Part shown: piece after piece, positions 54,804-64,000 of the stretch
How the letters are laid out: every line of letters begins with the position of its first letter
Numbering within the stretch: the first letter of the stretch is position 1
NCBI RefSeq assembly: GCF_018035235.1
Contig: NZ_WPCV01000004.1
Coordinates: 372,001 to 436,000, forward strand
Length of the DNA: 64,000 bases
Direction: 5' to 3'
DNA from: Citrobacter sp. On2M
Lineage (GTDB): Bacteria; Pseudomonadota; Gammaproteobacteria; Enterobacterales; Enterobacteriaceae
Program-made: the position numbers and the translations under genes
The notes under the pieces: generated by a model
Seen by the model: only the letters and a program-made list of their open reading frames with translations
What the model was told of the DNA's origin: nothing
The model's database searches: none

Positions 54804-55556
54804 ACCTTTTAGCCACTGCCATATGCGCCCCAGCGTTTCGTAACCCGCGCGGTCGCTATGCATCAGCCAGATGGGTGAAGGAATCGCGCGTTCCCACGGA
54901 TTAAGCGGAGAATCAATCGCTAACTGATTAGCTGGCGCTGGCAAAGGATGTAACCCGGCCTGCTGGAAGAAGATCATCGCTCGCGGCAAGTGTGAGGCTG
55001 AGGTTACCAGCAGGAACGGCGCGTTACCGATGGCCTGTTTAACCGCGGCGGCTTCTTCTTCGGTATCTTTCGGTTGATCCAGGGTGATTATTTCATCGGC
55101 TGGCACCCCCAGCGACTGCGCAACGCGTGCACCAGCTTCTGCGGTACTGACGTTATTAGTTTTTGCGGCAGCGCCAGTAAAGATAAGCTTAGATCCCGGG
55201 TTTGCGCGCCATAGGCGAATACCTTCACTCAGGCGTGGAAGGCTGTTGTTGATCAGGTTTGAACTTGGTGCCCACTGCGGATTCCAGGTATATCCGCCCC
55301 CCAACACCACAATGTACTCCACTTTTTGTGTATCCTGCCAGGTTGGATAACTATCCTCAATCGGTTTCAACAAGCTATCGGCGACGGGCTGCAAACTTAA
55401 AAGTAACAGCGCCAGCCAACTCAGGCTAATACACACTTTCCCTGTTTTTTGAAAACGGCTAAACCAGATCAGTGCCAGGCCTATACCCATCATAATTAGC
55501 ATCAGCGGCAGCGGCAGCATCATACCGCCCATCACTTTCTTCAGCGTAAAAAGCAT
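54780..55556 (-). CDS. elyC: Envelope biogenesis factor ElyC (YcbC)
   Basis: A 258-residue protein with two N-terminal membrane helices (LPLPLMLIMMGIGLALIWF and VCISLSWLALLLLSL) and a periplasmic DUF218 domain (YIVVLGGGYTWN, SEGIRLWRANPGSKLIFTGA, LVTSASHLPRAMIFFQQAGL). In E. coli loss of ElyC harms peptidoglycan assembly at low temperature. It converges with ycbJ and overlaps it tail to tail by 24 bases. About one residue shorter than E. coli ElyC. Confidence 0.95.
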   Translation of the reverse strand: MLFTLKKVMGGMMLPLPLMLIMMGIGLALIWFSRFQKTGKVCISLSWLALLLLSLQPVADSLLKPIEDSYPTWQDTQKVEYIVVLGGGYTWNPQWAPSSNLINNSLPRLSEGIRLWRANPGSKLIFTGAAAKTNNVSTAEAGARVAQSLGVPADEIITLDQPKDTEEEAAAVKQAIGNAPFLLVTSASHLPRAMIFFQQAGLHPLPAPANQLAIDSPLNPWERAIPSPIWLMHSDRAGYETLGRIWQWLKGSGEPRQQ

Positions 55557-55691
55557 GCTTTTTGGTTCCTTTTTTAACCATACAGCAGGGGATCTGCAGG
55601 GATATTACACCAGGAAGGTTCCTTCTTGGCGTGGGTGTGACAAAATAGCGGTTTTACTTAGTCACCCTAAAGCCAGTATGTGGAGAGCCCG

Positions 55692-56495
55692 ATGCGGGAT
55701 CGCAATTTTGATGACATTGCAGAGAAGTTTTCCCGTAACATTTACGGCACCACCAAAGGTCAACTAAGGCAGGCTATCCTTTGGCAGGATCTGGATCGAT
55801 TACTGGACTCGTTCGGTGAGCAAAAACTGCACATTCTGGATGCCGGTGGTGGTGAAGGGCAAACGGCCATTAAAATGGCAGAACGTGGACATTTTGTCAC
55901 ATTATGCGATCTGTCAGGCGAGATGATCGCTCGTGCGCAACAGGCGACAGAGGCAAAAGGTGTGAGCGGAAACATGCATTTTATACAATGCGCCGCTCAG
56001 GATGTTGCTTCGCATTTGGAAAGCCCGGTTGATCTGATATTGTTTCATGCTGTGCTGGAGTGGGTGACAGATCCGGTCGGCGTGTTGCAGAGTTTATGGT
56101 CAGTGCTGCGTTCTGGCGGCGCGCTGTCGTTAATGTTCTACAATGCTAACGGTCTGTTGATGCACAACATGGTCGCAGGGAACTTTGACTATGTTCAGGT
56201 GGGGATGCCGAAACGTAAAAAGCGTACGCTTTCACCGGATTACCCACGCGATCCGGGGCAGGTCTACCAGTGGCTGGAAGAGATCGGTTGGCAAATTACC
56301 GGTAAAACGGGCGTCCGCGTGTTTCATGATTATCTGCGAGATAAGCACAAACAGCATGACGATTACGAAATGTTACTTGAGTTAGAAACGCGCTATTGCC
56401 GTCAGGAACCGTATATCAGCCTTGGGCGCTATATTCACGTCACCGCGATTAAACGTCCGGCCCGAGCCGCAGATGCAAGGATAATTTATGAGTGA
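55692..56495 (+). CDS. cmoM: tRNA 5-carboxymethoxyuridine methyltransferase CmoM (SmtA)
   Basis: A 267-residue SAM-dependent methyltransferase that makes the methyl ester of cmo5U34 in tRNAs including one serine tRNA. SAM motif I is [20 protein letters not shown], and [13 protein letters not shown] is a later family motif. I chose ATG 55692 ([20 protein letters not shown]) over the GTG four codons before it, because GGAG lies at a good distance. The stop lies eight bases inside mukF. It is the first gene of the cmoM-mukFEB series. Confidence 0.95.
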   Translation: MRDRNFDDIAEKFSRNIYGTTKGQLRQAILWQDLDRLLDSFGEQKLHILDAGGGEGQTAIKMAERGHFVTLCDLSGEMIARAQQATEAKGVSGNMHFIQCAAQDVASHLESPVDLILFHAVLEWVTDPVGVLQSLWSVLRSGGALSLMFYNANGLLMHNMVAGNFDYVQVGMPKRKKRTLSPDYPRDPGQVYQWLEEIGWQITGKTGVRVFHDYLRDKHKQHDDYEMLLELETRYCRQEPYISLGRYIHVTAIKRPARAADARIIYE

Positions 56496-57810
56496 ATTTT
56501 CCCAGACAGTCCCCGAACTGGTTGCCTGGGCCAGAAAAAATGACTTCTCCATCTCTCTGCCGGTAGACCGACTTTCGTTCCTGCTGGCTGTCGCCACACT
56601 GAACGGTGAGCGACTCGACGGCGAGATGAGTGAAGGTGAGCTGGTGGATGCGTTCCGCCATGTGAGTGATGCGTTTGAGCAAACCAGCGAAACCATCGGC
56701 GTGCGCGCCAACAACGCGATCAACGATATGGTGCGTCAACGTCTGCTGAACCGCTTTACCAGCGAGCAGGCTGAAGGCAACGCCATTTATCGTTTAACGC
56801 CGCTCGGAATTGGCATCACGGATTACTATATTCGACAGCGCGAATTCTCTACGCTGCGTCTTTCCATGCAGCTGTCAATTGTTGCCGGTGAACTGAAGCG
56901 CGCGGCGGATGCGGCGGAAGAAGGTGGCGATGAGTTTCACTGGCATCGCAACGTCTACGCGCCATTGAAATATTCGGTGGCGGAGATTTTCGACAGCATC
57001 GATCTGACTCAGCGCATCATGGATGAACAGCAGCAGCAGGTAAAAGACGATATCGCGCAGTTGCTGAACAAAGACTGGCGAGCGGCGATTTCCAGCTGTG
57101 AACTGCTGCTTTCTGAAACGTCTGGTACGCTGCGTGAATTGCAAGATACGCTGGAAGCGGCAGGGGATAAGCTACAGGCTAACCTGTTACGCATTCAGGA
57201 CGCCACAATGACGCATGACGATCTGCATTTTGTCGACCGGCTGGTGTTTGACTTACAAAGCAAGCTCGATCGCATTATCAGTTGGGGCCAGCAATCCATT
57301 GATTTGTGGATCGGTTACGATCGACATGTGCATAAGTTTATCCGTACCGCGATCGATATGGATAAAAACCGCGTCTTTGCCCAGCGTCTGCGCCAGTCTG
57401 TGCAGACATACTTTGACGAACCGTGGGCGCTGACCTATGCCAACGCCGATCGTCTGCTGGATATGCGCGACGAAGAGATGCTACTGCGTGACGAAGAGGT
57501 CACTGGTGAGCTTCCGGCCGATCTGGAATACGAAGAATTTAACGAAATCCGTGAACAGCTGGCGGCGATCATCGAAGAACAGCTGGCTATCTACAAATCC
57601 AGACAAACACCACTGGATCTCGGTTTGGTCGTGCGCGAGTATCTGGCGCAATACCCACGTGCCCGTCACTTCGACGTTGCGCGTATTGTTATTGATCAGG
57701 CGGTACGTCTTGGCGTAGCGCAAGCAGATTTCACCGGACTGCCCGCAAAATGGCAGCCGATTAATGATTACGGAGCCAAGGTACAGGCGCATGTCATTGA
57801 CAAATATTGA
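56488..57810 (+). CDS. mukF: Chromosome partition protein MukF (kleisin)
   Basis: A 440-residue kleisin of the MukBEF condensin. The N-terminal winged-helix dimer domain covers about 1-110, then a helical middle (residues about 190-280, [20 protein letters not shown]) contacts the MukB neck, and the C-terminal winged helix binds the MukB head. Length equals E. coli. It overlaps cmoM by 8 bases and mukE by 20, so the series is tightly coupled. Confidence 0.98.
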   Translation: MSEFSQTVPELVAWARKNDFSISLPVDRLSFLLAVATLNGERLDGEMSEGELVDAFRHVSDAFEQTSETIGVRANNAINDMVRQRLLNRFTSEQAEGNAIYRLTPLGIGITDYYIRQREFSTLRLSMQLSIVAGELKRAADAAEEGGDEFHWHRNVYAPLKYSVAEIFDSIDLTQRIMDEQQQQVKDDIAQLLNKDWRAAISSCELLLSETSGTLRELQDTLEAAGDKLQANLLRIQDATMTHDDLHFVDRLVFDLQSKLDRIISWGQQSIDLWIGYDRHVHKFIRTAIDMDKNRVFAQRLRQSVQTYFDEPWALTYANADRLLDMRDEEMLLRDEEVTGELPADLEYEEFNEIREQLAAIIEEQLAIYKSRQTPLDLGLVVREYLAQYPRARHFDVARIVIDQAVRLGVAQADFTGLPAKWQPINDYGAKVQAHVIDKY

Positions 57811-58495
57811 ACAAGTGATGCCGGTAAAGCTGGCGCAGGCGCTGGCGAACCCGTTATTTCCAGCGCTGGATAGCGCCTTACGTTCAGGCCGACATATCGG
57901 CCTGGATGAACTGGATAATCATGCCTTCCTGATGGATTTTCAGGAATATTTTGAAGAGTTTTACAGCCGCTATAACGTGGAATTGATCCGTGCGCCGGAG
58001 GGGTTCTTCTACCTTCGTCCACGTTCAACGACGCTCATTCCCCGTTCGGTTCTGTCTGAACTGGACATGATGGTCGGTAAAATTCTTTGTTATCTCTACC
58101 TCAGCCCGGAACGCCTGGCGAACGAAGGGATTTTTACCCAGCAAGAGCTGTATGACGAGCTGCTGACGCTGGCGGATGAAGCCAAACTGCTGAAGCTGGT
58201 GAACAACCGTTCAACCGGTTCGGACGTTGATCGCCAGAAACTCCAGGAAAAGGTTCGTTCTTCGCTAAACCGCCTGCGCCGTTTAGGCATGGTGTGGTTT
58301 ATGGGTCATGACAGCAGCAAATTCCGAATTACGGAATCAGTCTTCCGCTTTGGCGCGGATGTGCGCAGCGGTGACGATCCGCGCGAAGCACAGCGTCGCT
58401 TAATTCGTGATGGCGAAGCGATGCCGGTCGAGAACCGCCTGCAGCTCAACGATGAGCCCGAAGAGAATCAGCCGGACAGTGGAGAAGAAGAATAA
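57791..58495 (+). CDS. mukE: Chromosome partition protein MukE
   Basis: A 234-residue kite protein of the condensin MukBEF, made of two winged helices, bound to MukF. I chose ATG 57791 ([20 protein letters not shown]), which gives the E. coli length; the frame is open nine codons up. Typical segments are [20 protein letters not shown] and [20 protein letters not shown]. The acidic C-terminus ([11 protein letters not shown]) is as usual. The stop TAA shares one base with the mukB ATG. Confidence 0.98.
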   Translation: MSLTNIEQVMPVKLAQALANPLFPALDSALRSGRHIGLDELDNHAFLMDFQEYFEEFYSRYNVELIRAPEGFFYLRPRSTTLIPRSVLSELDMMVGKILCYLYLSPERLANEGIFTQQELYDELLTLADEAKLLKLVNNRSTGSDVDRQKLQEKVRSSLNRLRRLGMVWFMGHDSSKFRITESVFRFGADVRSGDDPREAQRRLIRDGEAMPVENRLQLNDEPEENQPDSGEEE

Positions 58496-61400
58496 TGATT
58501 GAACGCGGTAAATTTCGCTCACTTACGCTGATTAACTGGAATGGTTTTTTTGCCCGTACGTTCGACCTTGATGAACTGGTTACCACGCTGTCAGGCGGTA
58601 ACGGTGCGGGTAAATCCACTACCATGGCGGCATTTGTTACGGCGCTTATCCCTGACTTGACCCTGCTGCATTTCCGTAACACCACCGAAGCCGGTGCAAC
58701 CAGCGGTTCACGTGATAAAGGCCTGCACGGTAAGCTGAAAGCGGGTGTCTGTTACTCAATGCTTGACGTCCTCAACTCGCGCCATCAGCGTGTGGTCGTG
58801 GGTGTGCGTCTGCAGCAGGTTGCTGGCCGCGATCGTAAAGTGGATATCAAACCGTTTGCCATTCAGGGACTGCCGATGTCCGTGCAGCCAACCCAACTGG
58901 TAACGGAAACACTGAATGAACGCCAGGCGCGCGTGCTGCCCCTCTCTGAGCTGAAAGAGAAGCTTGATGAGATGGAAGGCGTGCAGTTTAAGCAGTTCAA
59001 CTCGATAACCGATTATCACTCGCTGATGTTCGATCTGGGCATCATCGCCCGTCGTCTGCGCTCAGCCTCAGACCGCAGTAAGTTCTATCGCCTGATTGAA
59101 GCATCGCTGTACGGCGGGATCTCCAGCGCCATTACCCGCTCGCTGCGTGACTACCTGCTACCGGAAAACGGTGGGGTGCGTAAAGCGTTCCAGGATATGG
59201 AAGCTGCGCTACGTGAAAACCGCATGACGCTGGAAGCGATTCGCGTAACCCAGTCTGATCGCGACCTGTTTAAGCATTTGATCAGCGAGGCGACCAACTA
59301 TGTGGCCGCAGATTATATGCGCCACGCCAACGAACGTCGTATCCATCTTGACAAAGCGCTGGAATATCGCCGTGAGCTGCATACCTCACGCAAGCAACTG
59401 GCCGCAGAGCAGTATAAGCATGTGGATATGGCGCGTGAACTGGGTGAGCATAACGGCGCTGAAGGCGATCTGGAAGCCGATTATCAGGCTGCGAGCGATC
59501 ACCTGAATCTGGTGCAAACCGCGCTGCGTCAGCAGGAAAAAATTGAACGCTACGAAGCGGATCTCGAAGAACTGCAGGTTCGTCTCGAAGAACAAAATGA
59601 GGTGGTCGCGGAAGCCGTTGACCGCCAGGATGAAAACGAAGCCCGCGCGGAAGCCGCCGAACTGGAAGTAGATGAGCTAAAAAGCCAGCTTGCCGATTAC
59701 CAGCAAGCGCTGGATGTCCAGCAAACGCGCGCCATCCAGTACACTCAGGCGATTCAGGCGCTAAATCGGGCGAAAGAGCTCTGTCACTTACCGGATCTGA
59801 CGCCCGACAGTGCTGTCGAATGGCTGGAGACGTTCCAGGCGAAAGAGCAGGAAGCCACGGAAAAACTGCTAACGCTGGAACAAAAAATGAGCGTGGCACA
59901 AACCGCGCACAGCCAGTTCGAGCAGGCTTATCAGCTGGTGGCGGCTATCAACGGTCCGCTGGCGCGCGGTGAAGCCTGGAGCGTGGCGCGCGAACTGTTG
60001 CGGGAAGGTGTTGAGCAGCGCCATCTGGCGGAGCAGGTTCAGCCGTTACGTATGCGCCTCAGCGAGCTGGAGCAGCGTCTGCGCGAACAGCAAGACGCCG
60101 AGCGTCTGCTGGCTGAATTCTGCAAGCGTCAGGGTAAACAGTTCGACATCGATGAGCTGGAAGCGCTGCACCAGGAGCTGGAAGCACGTATCGCCGCCTT
60201 GTCTGACAGCGTCTCTTCTGCCAGCGAACAACGTATGACGTTGCGTCAGGAGCAGGAGCAACTTCAGTCTCGTATCCAGCATCTGATGAAGCGTGCGCCT
60301 GTCTGGCTGGCCGCGCAAAATAGCCTGAGCCAGCTTAGCGAGCAGTGTGGCGAAGAATTTACCTCCAGCCAGGACGTCACCGAGTACCTGCAACAGTTGC
60401 TGGAGCGCGAGCGTGAAGCCATTGTTGAGCGTGATGAAGTCGGCGCGCGCAAAAATGCGGTTGATGAAGAGATTGAACGTTTAAGTCAGCCGGGCGGGGC
60501 GGAAGATCAGCGTCTGAACGCGCTGGCGGAACGCTTCGGCGGCGTTCTGCTGTCTGAAATCTATGACGATGTTAGCCTTGAAGATGCGCCGTACTTCTCT
60601 GCGCTGTACGGTCCTTCGCGTCATGCTATCGTGGTGCCGGATCTGTCGCTGATCACCGAACAGCTTGAAGGACTGACGGATTGTCCGGAAGATCTCTATT
60701 TCATCGAAGGGGATCCGCAGTCGTTTGATGACAGCGTTTTCAGCGTTGATGAGCTGGAAAAAGCGGTAGTAGTAAAAACCGCCGAGCGTCAATGGCGTTA
60801 TTCCCGCTTCCCGACGGTGCCGATTTTTGGTCGTGCCGCGCGCGAAAGCCGTATCGAAACCCTGCATGCCGAGCGTGAAGGGCTGTCTGAACGTTTTGCA
60901 ACGCTCTCCTTTGACGTCCAGAAAACCCAACGTCTGCACCAGGCGTTTAGCCGCTTTATCGGCAGCCATCTTTCGGTGGCGTTTGAAGCCGACCCGGAAG
61001 CGGAAATTCGTCAACTGAATGGCCGTCGCGTTGAACTGGAACGTGCGCTGACCAATCATGAAAATGATAATCAGCAAAGCCGTATGCAGTTTGAACAGGC
61101 GAAAGAGGGGGTTTCTGCTCTTAACCGTCTGCTGCCGCGTTTGAATCTGTTGGCAGATGACACGTTGGCCGATCGTGTGGACGAAATTCGTGAGCGTCTG
61201 GATGAAGCCCAGGAAGCAGCGCGTTTTGTGCAGCAGCACGGCAATCAGTTAGCCAAACTGGAGCCGATGGTTTCGGTTCTGCAAAATGACCCTGAGCAGT
61301 TTGAACAACTGAAGGAAGACTACGCATATTCCCAGCAGATGCAGCGCGATGCGCGTCAGCAGGCTTTTGCCCTGGCCGAAGTGGTGCAGCGCCGGGCGCA

Positions 61401-62955
61401 CTTTAGCTATTCCGACTCGGCCGAAATGCTGAGTGGTAACAGCGATCTAAACGAAAAACTGCGTGAACGTCTTGAACAGGCGGAAGCTGAACGTACCCGC
61501 GCCCGTGAAGCTTTGCGCAGCCACGCCGCGCAGTTAAGCCAGTACAATCAGGTCATGGCGTCGCTGAAAAGCTCGTACGACACCAAAAAAGAGCTGCTTA
61601 ACGATTTACAACGTGAACTGCAGGACATTGGCGTTCGCGCGGACAGCGGTGCCGAAGAGCGTGCGCGTATCCGTCGTGATGAACTGCATGCGCAGCTCAG
61701 TAACAACCGCGCTCGTCGCAACCAACTGGAAAAAGCGCTGACCTTCTGCGAAGCGGAGATGGATAACCTGACCCGCAAGCTGCGCAAGCTGGAACGCGAT
61801 TATTTTGAGATGCGCGAGCAGGTGGTTACTGCGAAAGCGGGATGGTGTGCGGTAATGCGAATGGTGAAAGACAACGGTGTTGAACGTCGTCTGCACCGTC
61901 GTGAATTGGCGTATCTGTCCGGTGATGAACTGCGCTCTATGTCGGATAAGGCGCTCGGCGCGCTGCGTCTGGCCGTTGCGGATAACGAACATCTGCGCGA
62001 TGTGCTGCGCATGTCTGAAGATCCAAAACGTCCAGAGCGTAAAATTCAGTTCTTTGTCGCGGTTTACCAACATCTGCGTGAACGTATTCGCCAGGATATT
62101 ATCCGTACCGACGATCCGGTTGAAGCCATCGAACAGATGGAGATTGAACTGAGCCGTCTGACGGAAGAATTAACCTCCCGCGAACAGAAGCTGGCGATCA
62201 GCTCTCGCAGCGTGGCGAATATTATTCGTAAGACGATCCAGCGCGAACAGAACCGTATTCGCATGCTGAACCAGGGGCTGCAAAGCGTGTCGTTTGGCCA
62301 GGTAAACAGCGTGCGTCTGAACGTCAACGTACGTGAGACCCATGCCACCTTGCTGGACGTACTTTCCGAGCAGCATGAGCAGCACCAGGATCTGTTTAAC
62401 AGCAATCGTCTGACCTTCTCTGAAGCGCTGGCGAAGCTGTATCAACGTCTGAATCCGCAGATTGACATGGGACAGCGTACGCCGCAAACCATAGGTGAAG
62501 AGCTGTTGGACTACCGTAACTATCTGGAGATGGAAGTTGAGGTAAACCGAGGTTCTGACGGTTGGCTGCGTGCTGAATCAGGCGCGTTGTCAACGGGGGA
62601 AGCGATCGGTACCGGGATGTCTATTCTGGTGATGGTCGTACAAAGCTGGGAAGATGAAGGGCGTAGACTGCGCGGGAAAGATATTTCTCCTTGCCGTCTG
62701 CTGTTCCTTGACGAAGCTGCGCGACTTGATGCGCGCTCTATCGCGACCCTGTTTGAACTGTGCGAACGTCTGCAAATGCAGCTGATTATCGCCGCGCCGG
62801 AAAACATCAGCCCGGAGAAAGGCACAACCTACAAACTGGTGCGTAAAGTCTTCCAGAACACTGAACACGTTCACGTGGTTGGTCTGCGTGGGTTTGCGCC
62901 TCAGTTACCTGAGCCGCTGCCAGGGACCGAAGATGCCTCCTCGCAGGCAAGCTGA
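58495..62955 (+). CDS. mukB: Chromosome partition protein MukB (SMC-like condensin)
   Basis: A 1486-residue SMC-like ATPase, the exact E. coli length. The P-loop [16 protein letters not shown] is at about 32-45. Long coiled coils cover about 290-640 and 830-1120. The hinge, around 650-790, binds ParC of topoisomerase IV. The C-terminal head has the signature [15 protein letters not shown] near 1365 and Walker [13 protein letters not shown] near 1402. It folds the chromosome in long loops together with MukEF. A hairpin terminator follows. Confidence 0.99.
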   Translation: MIERGKFRSLTLINWNGFFARTFDLDELVTTLSGGNGAGKSTTMAAFVTALIPDLTLLHFRNTTEAGATSGSRDKGLHGKLKAGVCYSMLDVLNSRHQRVVVGVRLQQVAGRDRKVDIKPFAIQGLPMSVQPTQLVTETLNERQARVLPLSELKEKLDEMEGVQFKQFNSITDYHSLMFDLGIIARRLRSASDRSKFYRLIEASLYGGISSAITRSLRDYLLPENGGVRKAFQDMEAALRENRMTLEAIRVTQSDRDLFKHLISEATNYVAADYMRHANERRIHLDKALEYRRELHTSRKQLAAEQYKHVDMARELGEHNGAEGDLEADYQAASDHLNLVQTALRQQEKIERYEADLEELQVRLEEQNEVVAEAVDRQDENEARAEAAELEVDELKSQLADYQQALDVQQTRAIQYTQAIQALNRAKELCHLPDLTPDSAVEWLETFQAKEQEATEKLLTLEQKMSVAQTAHSQFEQAYQLVAAINGPLARGEAWSVARELLREGVEQRHLAEQVQPLRMRLSELEQRLREQQDAERLLAEFCKRQGKQFDIDELEALHQELEARIAALSDSVSSASEQRMTLRQEQEQLQSRIQHLMKRAPVWLAAQNSLSQLSEQCGEEFTSSQDVTEYLQQLLEREREAIVERDEVGARKNAVDEEIERLSQPGGAEDQRLNALAERFGGVLLSEIYDDVSLEDAPYFSALYGPSRHAIVVPDLSLITEQLEGLTDCPEDLYFIEGDPQSFDDSVFSVDELEKAVVVKTAERQWRYSRFPTVPIFGRAARESRIETLHAEREGLSERFATLSFDVQKTQRLHQAFSRFIGSHLSVAFEADPEAEIRQLNGRRVELERALTNHENDNQQSRMQFEQAKEGVSALNRLLPRLNLLADDTLADRVDEIRERLDEAQEAARFVQQHGNQLAKLEPMVSVLQNDPEQFEQLKEDYAYSQQMQRDARQQAFALAEVVQRRAHFSYSDSAEMLSGNSDLNEKLRERLEQAEAERTRAREALRSHAAQLSQYNQVMASLKSSYDTKKELLNDLQRELQDIGVRADSGAEERARIRRDELHAQLSNNRARRNQLEKALTFCEAEMDNLTRKLRKLERDYFEMREQVVTAKAGWCAVMRMVKDNGVERRLHRRELAYLSGDELRSMSDKALGALRLAVADNEHLRDVLRMSEDPKRPERKIQFFVAVYQHLRERIRQDIIRTDDPVEAIEQMEIELSRLTEELTSREQKLAISSRSVANIIRKTIQREQNRIRMLNQGLQSVSFGQVNSVRLNVNVRETHATLLDVLSEQHEQHQDLFNSNRLTFSEALAKLYQRLNPQIDMGQRTPQTIGEELLDYRNYLEMEVEVNRGSDGWLRAESGALSTGEAIGTGMSILVMVVQSWEDEGRRLRGKDISPCRLLFLDEAARLDARSIATLFELCERLQMQLIIAAPENISPEKGTTYKLVRKVFQNTEHVHVVGLRGFAPQLPEPLPGTEDASSQAS

Positions 62956-62956
62956 A

Positions 62957-62986
62957 TAAAAAGGCGGTCAAATGACCGCCTTTCTT
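62957..62986 (+). terminator. Terminator after mukB
   Basis: AAAGGCGGTCA and TGACCGCCTTT pair perfectly around AA and are followed by CTTCTTTT. Confidence 0.9.
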
Positions 62987-63070
62987 CTTTTCCGAAAAGT
63001 CTCAATTGCAGGTGCAATTTCTTTTAACTTCTTTACATTATACCAGGTAAAACATTGGCGAAGTTTATAT

Positions 63071-63119
63071 ACTGAAGTTAAGCCTGACGGGTATGCAGGC
63101 TTACTCGTCATACTTCAGT
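63071..63119. repeat. Nested inverted repeat upstream of ldtD
   Basis: ACTGAAGT (63071-63078) pairs with ACTTCAGT (63112-63119), and inside it AAGCCTG (63080-63086) pairs with CAGGCTT (63096-63102). The element is 82 bases before the ldtD start and lies within or near its promoter. It may be an operator, a leader hairpin or a small extragenic repeat. Confidence 0.5.
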
Positions 63120-63200
63120 TGTATTGGCGTCTACAGGCGTTCCACACCCGGTTAATGGTGCCTGGCTATAGAGTATGATAAAGAAAACAGGGGGCAAGGG

Positions 63201-64000
63201 ATGTTGCTTAATAAAATGTATGGTCGTCGGCTGTCGGCAATCAGTTTGTGCCTGGCCGTAACATTCGCTCCACTGTTCAATGCGCAGGCCGATGAGCCTG
63301 AAATGATCCCTGGCGATAGCTCAGCGAGCGTCAGTGAACAGCCAACAGCGTTATCGCAACCGCAGGTACAATCTTCCGCGACGGCTATCATGGCGGGAAT
63401 TCAACCGCTGCCGCAGGGCGTGTCCGTTGATCAAGCCCGCGCCGAATTACAATCTCAACTTCCAGCGGGCTTCACGCCGGTTTATATGAACCAGCTGGAA
63501 CTGCTGTATGCCGCACGCGAAATGAAACCGATGTGGGAAAATCGTGATGCGGTAAAAGCCTTTCAGCAACAGTTAGCCGAGGTGGCGATTGCCGGGTTTC
63601 AGCCGCAGTTTACCTCCTGGGTTGCGCTTCTGACTGACCCGGCAGTGTCCGGCCAGGCGCGAGACATTGTGCTGTCTGATGCAATGATGGGATATCTGCA
63701 CTTTATAGCCAATATTCCCGTTAAAGGAAATCGCTGGCTCTATAGCGATAAGCCCTATGCGCTGACGACGCCGCCGATTTCCGTGATCAACCAGTGGCAG
63801 GTCGCGCTGGATAACGGCCAACTGACGTCGTTCGTCGCCAGCCTGGCGCCACAGCATCCGCAGTACGCCGTAATGCATGACTCACTACTCAAGCTGGTGA
63901 GCGATACGCAACCCTGGCCACGGTTAACCAGTACCGCGACGCTGCGTCCGGGAGAGTGGAGTAACGACATTCCCGCGCTGCGTGAAATTTTGCGCCGTAC
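63201..64000 (+). CDS. ldtD: L,D-transpeptidase LdtD (YcbB), N-terminal part
   Basis: The frame runs from ATG 63201 to the window edge without a stop (266 codons seen). AAGGG lies directly before the ATG. A signal peptide of about 30 residues ([20 protein letters not shown]) leads to the periplasm. The part seen matches E. coli YcbB ([44 protein letters not shown], then [19 protein letters not shown] before the peptidoglycan-binding domain). The catalytic YkuD domain with its cysteine lies outside. The enzyme makes 3-3 crosslinks in peptidoglycan and is used under envelope stress. Confidence 0.94.
   Translation, partial: MLLNKMYGRRLSAISLCLAVTFAPLFNAQADEPEMIPGDSSASVSEQPTALSQPQVQSSATAIMAGIQPLPQGVSVDQARAELQSQLPAGFTPVYMNQLELLYAAREMKPMWENRDAVKAFQQQLAEVAIAGFQPQFTSWVALLTDPAVSGQARDIVLSDAMMGYLHFIANIPVKGNRWLYSDKPYALTTPPISVINQWQVALDNGQLTSFVASLAPQHPQYAVMHDSLLKLVSDTQPWPRLTSTATLRPGEWSNDIPALREILRR

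Noticed and set aside
60481-61239. 252-codon frame opposite mukB
   Set aside because: Shadow frame in a long gene; composition does not look like a protein.

Overview
The window is chromosomal DNA of an enterobacterium close to Escherichia, Salmonella and Citrobacter. From about 7.9 kb to the right end the gene order is the familiar E. coli K-12 series serW-infA-aat-cydCD-trxB-lrp-ftsK-lolA-rarA-serS-dmsABC-ycaC-ycaD-ycaM-pflA-pflB-focA-ycaO-ycaP-serC-aroA-cmk-rpsA-ihfB-ycaI-msbA-lpxK-ycaQ-ycaR-kdsB-ycbJ-elyC-cmoM-mukFEB-ldtD. The proteins are close to, but not identical with, their E. coli counterparts. Compared with K-12, ycaL is missing between aroA and cmk, and ycaN/ycaK are missing between ycaM and pflA. 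An extra LysR/pirin/cysteine-hydrolase module sits between serW and infA. I favour a Citrobacter-type genome, but the genus is an inference.

Positions 1 to about 7.7 kb form an accessory block that is visibly more AT-rich than the rest and ends at the 3' side of tRNA-Ser serW, a known island integration site. It carries the end of a chaperone-usher fimbrial operon (usher, chaperone, small pilin, large tip-like protein). Five regulatory genes follow: a short FimW/LuxR-like regulator, a membrane-anchored ToxR/MarT-type regulator coupled to a FidL-like membrane protein, a FimB/FimE-type tyrosine recombinase, and a stand-alone EAL-domain protein. Together they look like a fimbrial locus with a dense control layer: possible phase inversion, membrane sensing and c-di-GMP. 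This is the most interesting part of the window. The recombinase's DNA switch is not visible here and may lie to the left, upstream of the usher.

The core part holds well-known functional groups. For translation there are serW, infA, aat, serS, rpsA and cmoM. For redox and respiration there are cydDC, trxB and dmsABC. Mixed-acid fermentation is represented by focA-pflB and pflA behind an FNR-type site. Envelope biogenesis is covered by lolA, msbA-lpxK, kdsB, elyC and ldtD. Chromosome management is covered by ftsK, rarA, ihfB and mukFEB. Serine/aromatic biosynthesis is represented by serC-aroA, and nucleoid or global regulation by lrp and ihfB. Several gene junctions overlap (msbA/lpxK, ycaR/kdsB, cmoM/mukF/mukE/mukB), and many operons end in clear hairpins. 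The window closes inside ldtD. No rRNA gene, CRISPR array, complete insertion sequence or prophage was seen.
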